Origin: Flammeovirgaceae bacterium UBA5585
Lineage (GTDB): Bacteria; Bacteroidota; Bacteroidia; Cytophagales; Cyclobacteriaceae
NCBI GenBank assembly: GCA_002425185.1
Contig: DILT01000010.1
Span: 310,001-374,000 of the forward strand
Direction of reading: 5' to 3'
DNA: 64,000 nucleotides
The first letter of the stretch is position 1. Every line of letters starts with the position of its first letter. The notes under the pieces were generated by a model, which saw only the letters and a program-made list of their open reading frames with translations, was not told the origin of the DNA and did no database searches. Shown here in pieces: positions 42,087 through 51,332 of this stretch. A program made the position numbers and the translations under genes.

Positions 42087-42383
42087 ATGAAAACGCCTCA
42101 AAAAGCCCGTCCTAAAAGTTCAAAGCACTTCTTAATAGCTTCAAAAAAGTTAGCAAAACAGGGGCTGAAAAAGATTGCCCTGACGCTTAACTGGCTACCC
42201 CTGACAGGTGGGGATACCACTTCGGAGATATATAGAATAGGGTTACAGACCGTGAAAAAGAGACGCAAAAGAAATAAGAGACTAAAGGCACTGATCGGCA
42301 AGATCGGATGGATACTTTTTGAGGCTCTGGCGGTCTTTTTTGTGAATTACTTCCTGTTAAAAATGGTATCTTCAAGCCTGTAA
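42087..42383 (+). CDS. Small basic protein with C-terminal membrane helix
   Basis: The 98-residue frame is very Lys-rich for the first 75 residues (KKRRKRNKRLKALIGK) and ends in one hydrophobic helix (ILFEALAVFFVNYFLLKMV). The start ATG lies in the loop of an inverted repeat, TTGAGGC (42071-42077) and GCCTCAA (42095-42101), which could hide the start in a hairpin. Tail-anchored basic peptides are unusual. It may be a real gene or chance; codon use looks plausible. Confidence 0.4.
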   Translation: MKTPQKARPKSSKHFLIASKKLAKQGLKKIALTLNWLPLTGGDTTSEIYRIGLQTVKKRRKRNKRLKALIGKIGWILFEALAVFFVNYFLLKMVSSSL

Positions 42384-42386
42384 AAG

Positions 42387-42570
42387 ATGGGTTGTTTACG
42401 ACTACCATACCAACAAGAAAACGAGTGCCTGAATTTTTTGGGCGTATGGAAGAAAACTGCCCGCCCAGGAAATTGCATAGATTACTATCCGTTTGGCCTG
42501 CAAACCCAAAACAGTTGGACGAGGGAGAGCGCAACAGGGAATAACTTTCTTTATAACGCTTGCAGCGAAC
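42387..42570 (+). pseudogene. RHS core remnant
   Basis: The frame contains IDYYPFGLQTQNSWTRE and NNFLYNACSE, the part of an RHS core that follows the YYPFGL motif in other Bacteroidota RHS proteins. It then loses similarity. It belongs to a different RHS lineage from the main array (YYAFGLPIAD). No tip or immunity gene follows. It shows that RHS DNA once extended to the right end of the island. Confidence 0.65.
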
Positions 42571-42579
42571 TTCCACACC

Positions 42580-42607
42580 CTCAGAGTCACTCGCAGATGA
42601 TGTTGAG
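42580..42607 (+). repeat. Junction hairpin P, copy 3 (degenerate)
   Basis: CTCAGAGTCACTCGCAGA is nearly the same as in copies 1 and 2, but the right arm is GATGTTGAG, so only part of the stem still pairs. It follows the RHS remnant, the same position as at the array junctions. Confidence 0.55.
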
Positions 42608-42688
42608 ATTCGAAGCCGGAAATTTTGTAACTTAGTTGAGGTAACAAATGTGAAACAGTATGGCGTTTCACCGTGCAGAGTTAAAATT

Positions 42689-42738
42689 CATCAACGTCAC
42701 TGCTTGGAGCAGGCAAGCTCTAACGAGTGACGTTGATG
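42689..42738. repeat. 13-bp perfect inverted repeat
   Basis: CATCAACGTCACT (42689-42701) and AGTGACGTTGATG (42726-42738) are exact complements; GAGC and GCTC inside can pair as well. It overlaps the first codons of the following gene fragment. Confidence 0.7.
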
Positions 42739-43101
42739 GGGAAAAGGCGCATAGCCTGTAACTTTAAGGAATGGGAAGTCAACACATCCATGCGGGTATA
42801 CGGTATCCGTTCATTGGGAGAATTCCATATTAAGAAAGGATTCTCAGCCCGGCTGGAGATTGAGTCCATGAATACACCTGTTCGTGTTCCCCCCAAGCAG
42901 GACTACACCCACCGCGAGTGGGTCTGGGGTGCAATGGCAGGCATTAAGAAGGACTACCACATATCAAAATCACTACGCGGTAACGCGCAGGTGCTCTACA
43001 ACCTGTTTGATCCCAACTATAAAAGCCCGTATACAGACCGGATGAATATGCGGATAGGGCTGGAGTATAAAATGCCGAAGAAGAAACCCGGTAAAGTATA
43101 G
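42727..43101 (+). pseudogene. C-terminal fragment of an outer-membrane beta-barrel protein
   Basis: The 124-codon frame looks like the last few strands of a beta-barrel: alternating FHIKKGFSARLEIESM, WVWGAMAGIKKDYHI, LRGNAQVLYNLF and MNMRIGLEYKM near the end. It has no signal peptide and its start falls inside an inverted repeat, so it is probably the cut-off tail of a longer gene. It lies between the RHS remnant and the permease operators, marking the right edge of the island. Confidence 0.55.
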
Positions 43102-43166
43102 TGTCACTTTCTGCGCACACTAAAGGAAGGCATTTTTTTACCTGCAATGGTTTCAATTTCTAAAAA

Positions 43167-43260
43167 TGAACAATAGCTGTTCATATATGAACATGCCTAC
43201 ATGAGCAATTACGTTTACAAGTTCGATTAGCTGTTTATTTTTCTGGCATTTTTATTGGCT
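43167..43260 (+). promoter_or_regulatory. Operator set and candidate sigma-54 promoter of the permease genes
   Basis: TGAACA (43167) is followed by TGTTCA-TATA-TGAACA (43178-43193), part of a perfect 16-bp palindrome. Then 50 bp later comes TGGCAT-TTTTA-TTGGCT (43244-43260). The distance from operator to TGGCA and the TGGCAY-N5-TTGGC form match the adaptor promoter at 17235-17320. The first permease starts 57 bp on. Confidence 0.55.
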
Positions 43261-43317
43261 TTTGTGCAACGTTCTGAATGGAGCCAGCGTCTTATAGCAT
43301 AACCAACCCTTTCGTTC

Positions 43318-45702
43318 ATGTTAAAAAATTATTTACTGATCACCTTCCGCAGTATGATGAAGAGCAAGGTTTATATCTTCATCAATATACTGGGAATGGC
43401 CATCGCTATTGCGTGCTGCATTACGGCCTGGTACAACTACGACTTCAATGCCAGTTTTGATAGTGCGCACAAGCATGCTGCTGAAATCTACCGGGTAAAC
43501 ATGATACGGGATTTTCAAGGAATGACTACAGCGTATGGCATAGTACCCATTCCTCTTGGTGAGATTGTTCGCCAGAATAGTAAGGATATAACCGCCAGTA
43601 CAAGGTACTCCAATTCCTATGCCGACTTAAGAATTGATGATGAAATTTTCGGGTCAAGTATATCTTACGTTGATCCTGAATTTTTCTCCCTCTTTACTTT
43701 TGAGTTCATTAAAGGTGCTCCATCGGCAATACAAGGAAAAACCAATCTCCTCATCAGCGATGAGCTCGCGATGCGTTTATTCAACTCAACTGATGTGGTA
43801 GGTAAACCTATTGCCCATATTCTACAAGAAGGTAAGATTCGCGAATTTGAAGTGGGTGCAGTGTATAAATTACCTCCAACCAACTCAAGTTTTAATGATG
43901 AGGCTTTTGCTTTATATGAAAATTACTGGGATGCAGCACCCGAATTTGAACAAGGTCAGAGCTGGCGTTTCCGCAATACGCTGTTTGTACAGTTGGATAA
44001 TCCTGCACGCATAGCTTCTATTGAAGCTCAATTATTGCCCTTTGTTGAAAATAACAATAAGATTCGTGAAGACTTTATTATAAAAAGTTATAAGCTGGAT
44101 CCTTTTGCCGGTATGGCCGTACGCGATACGTATGCTGAACGACCCGGAACATGGACACGTGAGGCATCGCCAATAGCTGCAGTTGTTGGGTGTGCTGTTA
44201 TGGCCATTTTTGTATTACTCATTGCCTGTTTTAACCTAACCAATACGTCTATTGCTATTTCTTCCCGCAGACTTAAAGAGATTGGCATTCGTAAAGTAAT
44301 GGGTAGTATGCGGGGCCAGCTGATGTTCCAGTTCATCGGTGAAACCATGATGGTATGCTTCATTTCGTTAGTAATCGGAATGGCCATTGCAGAATGGTTG
44401 TTGATTCCTGCGTTTAATTCACTGTGGCCATACATGAAACTCACCACCGATTATTTCGGTAAACCCGATTTTCTGTTCGTCATGATCGGCATACTTTTCT
44501 TTACCGGTTTACTGGCGGGCAGTTACCCTGCTTTTTACATCAGTAAATTCCAGCCTACCTCTATCCTGAAAGGAAAATTGAAATTTGGCGGTACCAATTA
44601 TTTCACACGCATTTTATTGTCGTTACAGTTTGCCATATCGCTTATTGGTATAGTATGCAGTATAGCGTTTACCGAAAATGCGCAGTACCAGCGCGAGTTC
44701 GATCTTGGCTTTAACCAAAAGGAAGTATTGTTTACCTGGGTGAACAGCGAAGCCGAATACAATGCCCTGCGGAATGTTATGGTGCAAAATCCCGATGTGA
44801 TTTCAATTGCCGGATCGGAGCATCATTTTTTTTCTAACTATTACAACGATCCCATTAAACATGAAGGAACTGAGATTGAAGTGGATATCATTAATGTGGG
44901 CGATGGCTATTTGAAAACAGCCGGCCTTACGCTTATCGAAGGCCGTGATTTCATGACTGATTCTGAGACCGACCGTAAAGAGTCAGTACTTATTACCCAA
45001 CGACTCGCATCCAAGTTTGGTTGGGATAAGCCCATCGGAAAGGAAATTGTTTGGATGGATACGGCAAAGTTCTATGTTATTGGGGTTGTAAAAGATGTGT
45101 ACACCAATGGGCTATGGCGCGAAATGGAACCCCTTATGATTCGGATGAGCCCACCGGAGAAATACAAGCATCTACTCGTAAGCGCACCGGCCGAAAAAAT
45201 TGTATCCGTTAATGAGTATATGGAAGCCAAGTGGAAAGAAGTTTTTCCGTATCGCAAATTCGGAAGCCGGTACATGTCCGATTCAAACGTGGAAGCCGTA
45301 ACTGTAAATACCAATATTGTAAAAATGTTTGTTTTCCTAGGCGTTGTGGCGGTACTGCTCTCCATCACCGGATTGTTTACACTGGTTTCGTTGAATATTA
45401 TTAAAAAGATGAAGGAAATTGGTGTACGTAAAGTTTTGGGCGCATCCATCACGAATATATCACGGGTTATCAATACCGAGTTTGCCATTATTCTGTTAGT
45501 GGCTTGTGTACTGGGTGCAGCCGGTGGGTTCTGGATGTCGGATATGCTCATGAGCAGCATCTGGAAGTTTTATCAAAAGGCCACATTTACAGCCCTGCTG
45601 GTTTCTTCGTTGATTGTGTTGTCGGCTTCCGCCTTAACGGTGGCGTTAAAAACTTACAATACTGCACGCATGAACCCAGTGAATGTGTTGCGGGATGAGT
45701 AA
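43318..45702 (+). CDS. FtsX-type ABC transporter permease 1
   Basis: The 794-residue protein begins LKNYLLITFRSMMKSKVY with a membrane helix at about 20-40, then a MacB-like periplasmic domain. Next come three helices of the first FtsX domain (about 280-420, with the coupling stretch RRLKEIGIRKVMGS), a second periplasmic domain and a second FtsX domain (about 670-790, MKEIGVRKVLGAS). The two EIGxRKVxG segments contact the ATPase. This double-FtsX form is common in Bacteroidota. Its partner ATPase is most likely the one at 18776-19465. Confidence 0.93.
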   Translation: MLKNYLLITFRSMMKSKVYIFINILGMAIAIACCITAWYNYDFNASFDSAHKHAAEIYRVNMIRDFQGMTTAYGIVPIPLGEIVRQNSKDITASTRYSNSYADLRIDDEIFGSSISYVDPEFFSLFTFEFIKGAPSAIQGKTNLLISDELAMRLFNSTDVVGKPIAHILQEGKIREFEVGAVYKLPPTNSSFNDEAFALYENYWDAAPEFEQGQSWRFRNTLFVQLDNPARIASIEAQLLPFVENNNKIREDFIIKSYKLDPFAGMAVRDTYAERPGTWTREASPIAAVVGCAVMAIFVLLIACFNLTNTSIAISSRRLKEIGIRKVMGSMRGQLMFQFIGETMMVCFISLVIGMAIAEWLLIPAFNSLWPYMKLTTDYFGKPDFLFVMIGILFFTGLLAGSYPAFYISKFQPTSILKGKLKFGGTNYFTRILLSLQFAISLIGIVCSIAFTENAQYQREFDLGFNQKEVLFTWVNSEAEYNALRNVMVQNPDVISIAGSEHHFFSNYYNDPIKHEGTEIEVDIINVGDGYLKTAGLTLIEGRDFMTDSETDRKESVLITQRLASKFGWDKPIGKEIVWMDTAKFYVIGVVKDVYTNGLWREMEPLMIRMSPPEKYKHLLVSAPAEKIVSVNEYMEAKWKEVFPYRKFGSRYMSDSNVEAVTVNTNIVKMFVFLGVVAVLLSITGLFTLVSLNIIKKMKEIGVRKVLGASITNISRVINTEFAIILLVACVLGAAGGFWMSDMLMSSIWKFYQKATFTALLVSSLIVLSASALTVALKTYNTARMNPVNVLRDE

Positions 45703-45717
45703 TGAAAATGCAATAAT

Positions 45718-45837
45718 CCATCTCAAAAATGGGTGTCACCGAGGACAATTATCCGCGATCCATTAATTGAATAGAAGAAATGTGAGATACCGGCTCAAGG
45801 CCGGTATGACTGCACCCGTTTGATATTTTTGAGATGG
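45718..45837. repeat. 120-bp inverted-repeat element between permease genes
   Basis: CCATCTCAAAAAT (45718-45730) is the exact complement of ATTTTTGAGATGG (45825-45837), continued inward by GGGTG and CACCC, and the centre has ATACCGGC and GCCGGTAT arms. There is no coding frame. It may be a MITE or a structured intercistronic element. Confidence 0.7.
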
Positions 45838-45955
45838 GTTCTAGTAAAATTTAAGTTTCAGGCCTTGAACCTGTAACCTAAAGTTAGTACAGACGTCTAA
45901 ACCATACCTTCCTTAACCTGTTCGTGAAATTTTAAATCCCCTAAACTGGTTTGGT

Positions 45956-48385
45956 ATGCTTAAAAACTACTTCACTATTGCTGTCCGCAATATTCTTAAA
46001 CACCGTGTATTCTCTTTCATCAACATTTTTGGTCTGGCCGTAGCCATGACCATATGTATGGCCATCATGATGCTGGTGGCAGACCAAATGATGTACGATC
46101 GTTATAACCAGGATAAGGATAGAATTTACAGAATCACGACACGTCAGGTTGATCGGAATAACAGGCTCGAGATCGGTAATCCTTACGCTACGGCAACGTT
46201 GCCTGTACGCGATGAGCTGCTCACTAATTATACGGGTGTGGAGAAAGCCGTTCGCATCATGCGTGGCTTTGGCAACGGCTGGATGGAACTGGAACCGGGT
46301 TACGATGTAAATATTCCGGTAAGCGGCTATTTCGCAGACGCTGAAATTCTTGAACTATTTCATTATGAGTTGGAGTATGGAGACCCTAAAACTGCTTTGC
46401 GCGATCCATACTCTGTTGTGCTAACCAAAAAAACAGCCGAGAAATTATTCAAGCAGGAAAACCCGATAGGGGAAACGTTTAAGGTTGGTGATCTTGGTAT
46501 ATATACCGTTACCGGAGTAATTAAAGACAAGGGTAACAAATCGCACATCGCGGTAGATGCGTTTGCCAGTATAAGCACCATACCCAATTTGAATGCTCAG
46601 GGTAACTTTAGCCGGGATTTGGATAACTGGTACAACTTCACCATGGGCTGGGTTTATGTTATGCTCGAGAAGGGAAAGACCCCCGCGGATATTCAGGTGG
46701 CTCTGGATAAAATTTATGAAGATCATTTTACAGAGCTTCCTAATCCTGATACAAGACCCGTTAAATTTTCCACGCAGGCGTTAATGTCTATTACTCCGGG
46801 TGATATGCTTAACAATCCGATAGGCCCATTCATGCCCTGGGTGATTATATATTTTATGTCAGCAATTGCTGCAATCGTATTAATAACATCATGCTTCAAT
46901 TTCACCAACCTTTCCATTGCGCGTTCACTTGGTCGTGCGCGCGAAATCGGTGTACGAAAAGTAACAGGCGCTGCCCGGTGGCAGATTTTTACGCAGTTCT
47001 TAAGTGAGTCGGTAGTGGTAGCGCTGTTTGCCCTGGTGCTGGCATTCGGAATGCTGATGTTGATAAAGCCTTATATAGTAGAGCTTGCTTTTGCCCGGGT
47101 ATTGGAGTGGGATTTGCAGGGAAATTATTTTGTATACGCGCTCTTTCTGTTTTTTGCTGTTGCTGTTGGTACCATAGCCGGGTTATTTCCGGCTGGTGTG
47201 TTGTCAGGCTTTCAGCCTGTAAAAGTTCTTAAGAATTTAGGCAACTCCAGGCTGATGTCGAAAATGGGATTGCGGAAGACCTTGCTGGTAGCGCAGTTTA
47301 CATTGTCGCTTATTTTCATCGTTACCGTAACCGTTGTGTACAATCAGCTTCAGCTGTTCATGAATTTTGATAAGGGGTTTGACACCACCCACAAAATCAT
47401 TGTCAGAACCGGAGAAGCGGATAAGAGCATCGTTAAAAACGAATTGAAAAAGTTAGCGGGCATTAACAGCGTGTCTTCCGTCTCGCATATCCCTTCTGCC
47501 GGTGTTGTGCGTGGTCATGGATTTAAGAAATCATTGAATGATTCTGAATGGACTAGTATGAATTACTTTTCTGTGGATGAGGATTATCTGCAGAACATGG
47601 ATATTGCATTACTGGCAGGGCGGTTCTTTGATGCCGGAGCGGGCGAATCGAACAGAAACTTTATTGTGATCAATGAAGAAGCAGTACGTACTTTTAATTA
47701 CGCTAACAACCTGGATGCACTGGGGCAGGTTTTGATCAATCAAGGCGACTCCACAGAGAAGCAAATTATTGGCGTGGTTAAAGACTATAATCATCAAATG
47801 TTTGCCGAGAAACTTGGCCCCATGGCCTTGATGTATAACCCTGATGAGTTCAGCTTACTGCAGGTAGGTTATTCCGGAGATTATGGTGCAATCAAGGATA
47901 AGATTGAGGCATCATGGTCAGCAGTATTTCCTGAGTTGAAATCAGATATCCGCGCTTTTGATGAGGAGATGAATGAACTCTACAATATTGTATTCGGAAC
48001 GCTGGTAAAAGTTCTGGGCTTTATGGCATTCCTGGCCATTGTTATTTCATGCCTGGGTTTATTGGGTATGGCTACCTACACGGTGGAGACCAGGAAAAAG
48101 GAGATAGCGGTACGTAAAGTTTTAGGCGGCAGCAACGGTTCCCTGGTTATGGTACTTTCCAAAGGATACCTGACCATACTTTTATTGGCCATTTTGTTAG
48201 CGGTGCCCGCAGCTTATTTTTTAAATACTTTCTGGCTGCAAAATTTCGCTTTCCATGTAGCGGTGGATTTTTTAACAATTTCACTGGGTGTATTGGTATT
48301 GCTTCTATTTGGAGCCATAACCATTGGTTCTCAAACCATCCAGGCGGCCTTCATCAATCCGGTAGAAAATTTAAAAGCAGAGTAA
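45956..48385 (+). CDS. FtsX-type ABC transporter permease 2
   Basis: The 809-residue protein has the same plan as permease 1: LKNYFTIAVRNILKHRVF at the start, first FtsX domain near 285-430 (GRAREIGVRKVTGA), second near 680-805 (RKKEIAVRKVLGGS). It is clearly a paralogue but not a recent copy. The 253-bp gap to permease 1 contains the inverted-repeat element, so it may have its own promoter near 45900. Confidence 0.93.
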   Translation: MLKNYFTIAVRNILKHRVFSFINIFGLAVAMTICMAIMMLVADQMMYDRYNQDKDRIYRITTRQVDRNNRLEIGNPYATATLPVRDELLTNYTGVEKAVRIMRGFGNGWMELEPGYDVNIPVSGYFADAEILELFHYELEYGDPKTALRDPYSVVLTKKTAEKLFKQENPIGETFKVGDLGIYTVTGVIKDKGNKSHIAVDAFASISTIPNLNAQGNFSRDLDNWYNFTMGWVYVMLEKGKTPADIQVALDKIYEDHFTELPNPDTRPVKFSTQALMSITPGDMLNNPIGPFMPWVIIYFMSAIAAIVLITSCFNFTNLSIARSLGRAREIGVRKVTGAARWQIFTQFLSESVVVALFALVLAFGMLMLIKPYIVELAFARVLEWDLQGNYFVYALFLFFAVAVGTIAGLFPAGVLSGFQPVKVLKNLGNSRLMSKMGLRKTLLVAQFTLSLIFIVTVTVVYNQLQLFMNFDKGFDTTHKIIVRTGEADKSIVKNELKKLAGINSVSSVSHIPSAGVVRGHGFKKSLNDSEWTSMNYFSVDEDYLQNMDIALLAGRFFDAGAGESNRNFIVINEEAVRTFNYANNLDALGQVLINQGDSTEKQIIGVVKDYNHQMFAEKLGPMALMYNPDEFSLLQVGYSGDYGAIKDKIEASWSAVFPELKSDIRAFDEEMNELYNIVFGTLVKVLGFMAFLAIVISCLGLLGMATYTVETRKKEIAVRKVLGGSNGSLVMVLSKGYLTILLLAILLAVPAAYFLNTFWLQNFAFHVAVDFLTISLGVLVLLLFGAITIGSQTIQAAFINPVENLKAE

Positions 48386-48449
48386 GCAACCATTCATCAA
48401 AATATCACATCTCACAAAGGAGCTAAAAGCCTTAAATCTTAACTAAAAT

Positions 48450-50858
48450 ATGTTCCGCAATTATTTAACAGTTGCCATCCGCAACATCCTGAAATACAAA
48501 CTCTTTTCAGCGATCAATATTGCCGGCCTTACCGTAGGTGTTGCCGCCTGTTTGTTCATTTTTATTTATGTAAAAGATGAGTTGAGTTTCGACCGCTTCC
48601 ATAAAGATGCTGATCGAATTTACCGTGTGGGGCTGCTGGGTAAAATGGCTGGCCAGGAGTTTAATGTAAGTAACTCCTGCTATCCGGTGGGGCCTACCAT
48701 GAAAGAAGAAATACCCGGGGTTACCGATTACACCCGCATTTGGCCTGCCTCGAACACTGTTGTTTTCGCATTTGAAGAAAAATCATTCAGTGAAAAGAAG
48801 GTATTCTATGTTGATTCGAACTTCTTTTCCTTTTTCAGTTTTGAATTGGTAGCGGGCGATGTCAACACGATGCTTACCGAACCAAACACCGTTGTTATTA
48901 CCGAAGATCTGGCAAAAAAATATTTCGATAATCAAAGCCCGCTGGGCAAGCTGCTGATCATCGGACCGGATAAAAAATCCTTCACCGTAACAGGGGTTGC
49001 CAAAAGACCACCCCTAAATTCTCATTTTCAATTCAATGCCTTGATTTCATTTAGTACGGTAGACAACCAGATTTGGAAGGGGTGGACCGGCAATTCTATG
49101 TTCACCTATGTTACGCTGGATGAAAAAACCGATCCATCGGTTGTGGATGCAAAGCTGGAAGATGTAGTGATCAAGCATGTTGGGCCGGAGATTGAGCAAC
49201 TCGGCCTCACCTATGAGCAATTTAAAGAGCAGGGAGGCAGGTATAGCTATATCGTTTATCCGATGGTAGACACCCACCTGCACAGCAAACTGGAAGGCGA
49301 TCCGGAACCTGGCGGTGATATTAAATACGTGTACATTTTTATGGCCGTAGGATTATTCATTTTGATAATTGCCTGCATCAATTTCATGAATCTTTCCACA
49401 GCAAGATCAGCCGGCCGCGCAAAGGAAGTAGGGCTTCGGAAAACGCTGGGTTCCATGCGCACACAATTGATTGGTCAATTTTTATCCGAATCATTCATTT
49501 ATAGTTTAATAGCTATGGTACTGGCTTTGGCACTGGCGTATTTGCTGATGCCTGCATTTAATGTTTTGTCTGGCAAAGCACTATCCTTTTCGGCTTTGCT
49601 TGATCCTGTTTTTGGAGTGGTGGCTGCCACGCTTGTAATCATTATTGGTTTGCTGGCCGGTAGTTACCCGGCACTTTATCTCACCTCTTTTAATCCGGTT
49701 GAAGTACTAAAGGGTAAAATTCGCTCGGGTATGAAAACAAAAGGTGTGCGAAGCCTTTTGGTGGTGGTGCAGTTTAGTGTTTCTATTTTCTTAATAGCGG
49801 CCACCTTGGTGGTATTCCAGCAACTCAGCTTTATGCAGGAGCGGAACCTGGGCATTGATAAAAACCGGGTAATCACCATTCAAAACATGCGCAACATCGG
49901 TGATAGCAGAAAGGCCTTTAAGGACAGGCTGGATCAACTTTCAGGGATTACAGCATCGTCATACACCAATAACCTGTTTCCTGGTATAAATAATATCAAT
50001 GTATTCAGAATTGCAGGTTCGGAGCAGGATCGTTTGCTGGCCTCGTACTTTACCGATTGGGATCATCAGGCTGTAATGAAATTCAATCTAAAAGATGGCC
50101 GATATTTTTCACGTGAACACGCCTCCGATTCGTCTGCTTGTCTGATTAACGAATCGGCTGTTCGTGAATTGGGCTGGACACTAGAAACAGCTATTGGTTC
50201 AGAGATACTGGATTTTACCGGGGATAAGCCAAAAAAAGTAACTGTTATTGGTGTAATTGAGGACTTTAATTATGAATCACTGAAAAATCAGGTGCGGCCA
50301 TTGGTAATACAATTGATTGACGTTTCCCGGCAGCTTATGGTGCGTTATGATGGAAGTCCGGCAGAGGCCACGGCAAAGATTGAAACCCTGTGGAAAGAGT
50401 TTGCGCCTGGTGTGCCTTTTGAATACAGTTTTCTGGATCAGGATTTCGATGCGCTCTTCAGGGCAGAGATGCGCATGCGCGATCTGTTTACCGTTTTCTC
50501 ATCCCTGGCCATTTTTATAGCCTGTCTGGGTTTGTTTGCCCTCGCGGCCTTCCTTACAGAGCAACGTACTAAAGAAATCGGAATACGAAAGGCCATGGGT
50601 GCCTCAGTTTCTGGTTTAGTGTTTACGCTATCCAAAGAGTTCATGATTCTGGTGGCCGTTTCTTTTGTATTGGCTGTTGTTCCGGCCTGGTACTTTATGG
50701 GGCAATGGTTGGCCGATTTCGCCTATCGGATAGAACTGAATATAGCAGTCTTTGTATTGGCAGGCTTACTAGCTTTTGTAGTTGCCTCGTTAACCATCGG
50801 TTTTCAGGCCCTGAAAGCTGCCGGTACAAACCCGGTTACCTCGCTTCGCTATGAATAA
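48450..50858 (+). CDS. FtsX-type ABC transporter permease 3
   Basis: The 802-residue paralogue starts FRNYLTVAIRNILKYKLF and has the two coupling segments GRAKEVGLRKTLGS and RTKEIGIRKAMGAS. It lies 64 bp after permease 2, in the same transcription unit. Three different permeases with one ATPase and one adaptor suggest that several permease pairs share the energiser, or that the locus grew by duplication. Confidence 0.93.
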   Translation: MFRNYLTVAIRNILKYKLFSAINIAGLTVGVAACLFIFIYVKDELSFDRFHKDADRIYRVGLLGKMAGQEFNVSNSCYPVGPTMKEEIPGVTDYTRIWPASNTVVFAFEEKSFSEKKVFYVDSNFFSFFSFELVAGDVNTMLTEPNTVVITEDLAKKYFDNQSPLGKLLIIGPDKKSFTVTGVAKRPPLNSHFQFNALISFSTVDNQIWKGWTGNSMFTYVTLDEKTDPSVVDAKLEDVVIKHVGPEIEQLGLTYEQFKEQGGRYSYIVYPMVDTHLHSKLEGDPEPGGDIKYVYIFMAVGLFILIIACINFMNLSTARSAGRAKEVGLRKTLGSMRTQLIGQFLSESFIYSLIAMVLALALAYLLMPAFNVLSGKALSFSALLDPVFGVVAATLVIIIGLLAGSYPALYLTSFNPVEVLKGKIRSGMKTKGVRSLLVVVQFSVSIFLIAATLVVFQQLSFMQERNLGIDKNRVITIQNMRNIGDSRKAFKDRLDQLSGITASSYTNNLFPGINNINVFRIAGSEQDRLLASYFTDWDHQAVMKFNLKDGRYFSREHASDSSACLINESAVRELGWTLETAIGSEILDFTGDKPKKVTVIGVIEDFNYESLKNQVRPLVIQLIDVSRQLMVRYDGSPAEATAKIETLWKEFAPGVPFEYSFLDQDFDALFRAEMRMRDLFTVFSSLAIFIACLGLFALAAFLTEQRTKEIGIRKAMGASVSGLVFTLSKEFMILVAVSFVLAVVPAWYFMGQWLADFAYRIELNIAVFVLAGLLAFVVASLTIGFQALKAAGTNPVTSLRYE

Positions 50859-50983
50859 GATTAATGCTTATTTTCTGTAACTCGTTTATTATGAATAGCT
50901 TACCTGTTTCAATATTAAATTATTGTTAACAAGGTTAACCTGTTGGCAACATTCGTTACCTTCAAGACCCAATTGAAATTTTT

Positions 50984-51274
50984 ATGAATAAGACAAAAGC
51001 ATTGAAAAAGGACTTGAAGAATAAATTCGCGGGTACCATTAACGAGGTCGTAACACTTGAGGATCCTAAGCCTTCGAAGAAGGTTAAAAAACTGATCAGC
51101 AAATCATCCAAAAAGCTAGCCTCAGCAGTTGTTAAAGACAACAAGGAAGCAAAGAAAAAAGCCATAAAAGCTGAGAAGAAGGCGGCCAAAGCTGAAAAAA
51201 AAGCAGCCAAGCCCGTGAATGGCTTAAAGGCTAAAAAGGAGAAGAAGGTAAAGGAAGTTGAAATTCTGGGCTAA
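50984..51274 (+). CDS. Lysine-rich histone-like small protein
   Basis: The 96-residue protein is dominated by Lys, Ala and Glu, with a repeated AEKKAAK pattern at about 65-80 like the tail of histone H1 or bacterial H1-like proteins. The N-terminal 60 residues are less repetitive (NKFAGTINEVVTLEDPKPSKK). It may coat DNA or RNA. It is followed by a strong terminator. It could also be a low-complexity charged protein without DNA binding. Confidence 0.6.
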   Translation: MNKTKALKKDLKNKFAGTINEVVTLEDPKPSKKVKKLISKSSKKLASAVVKDNKEAKKKAIKAEKKAAKAEKKAAKPVNGLKAKKEKKVKEVEILG

Positions 51275-51299
51275 AAAATAAAACTCTTTCGTTCATATA

Positions 51300-51332
51300 A
51301 AATCCCATGGGTCAGGCCTGTGGGATTTTTCT
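51300..51332 (+). terminator. Terminator between convergent units
   Basis: AAATCCCA and TGGGATTT form the stem with a GGGTCAGGCC-type loop, followed by TTTCTTTTTT. It ends the plus-strand gene and overlaps the last codons of the lycopene cyclase gene, so it may serve both strands. Confidence 0.75.
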
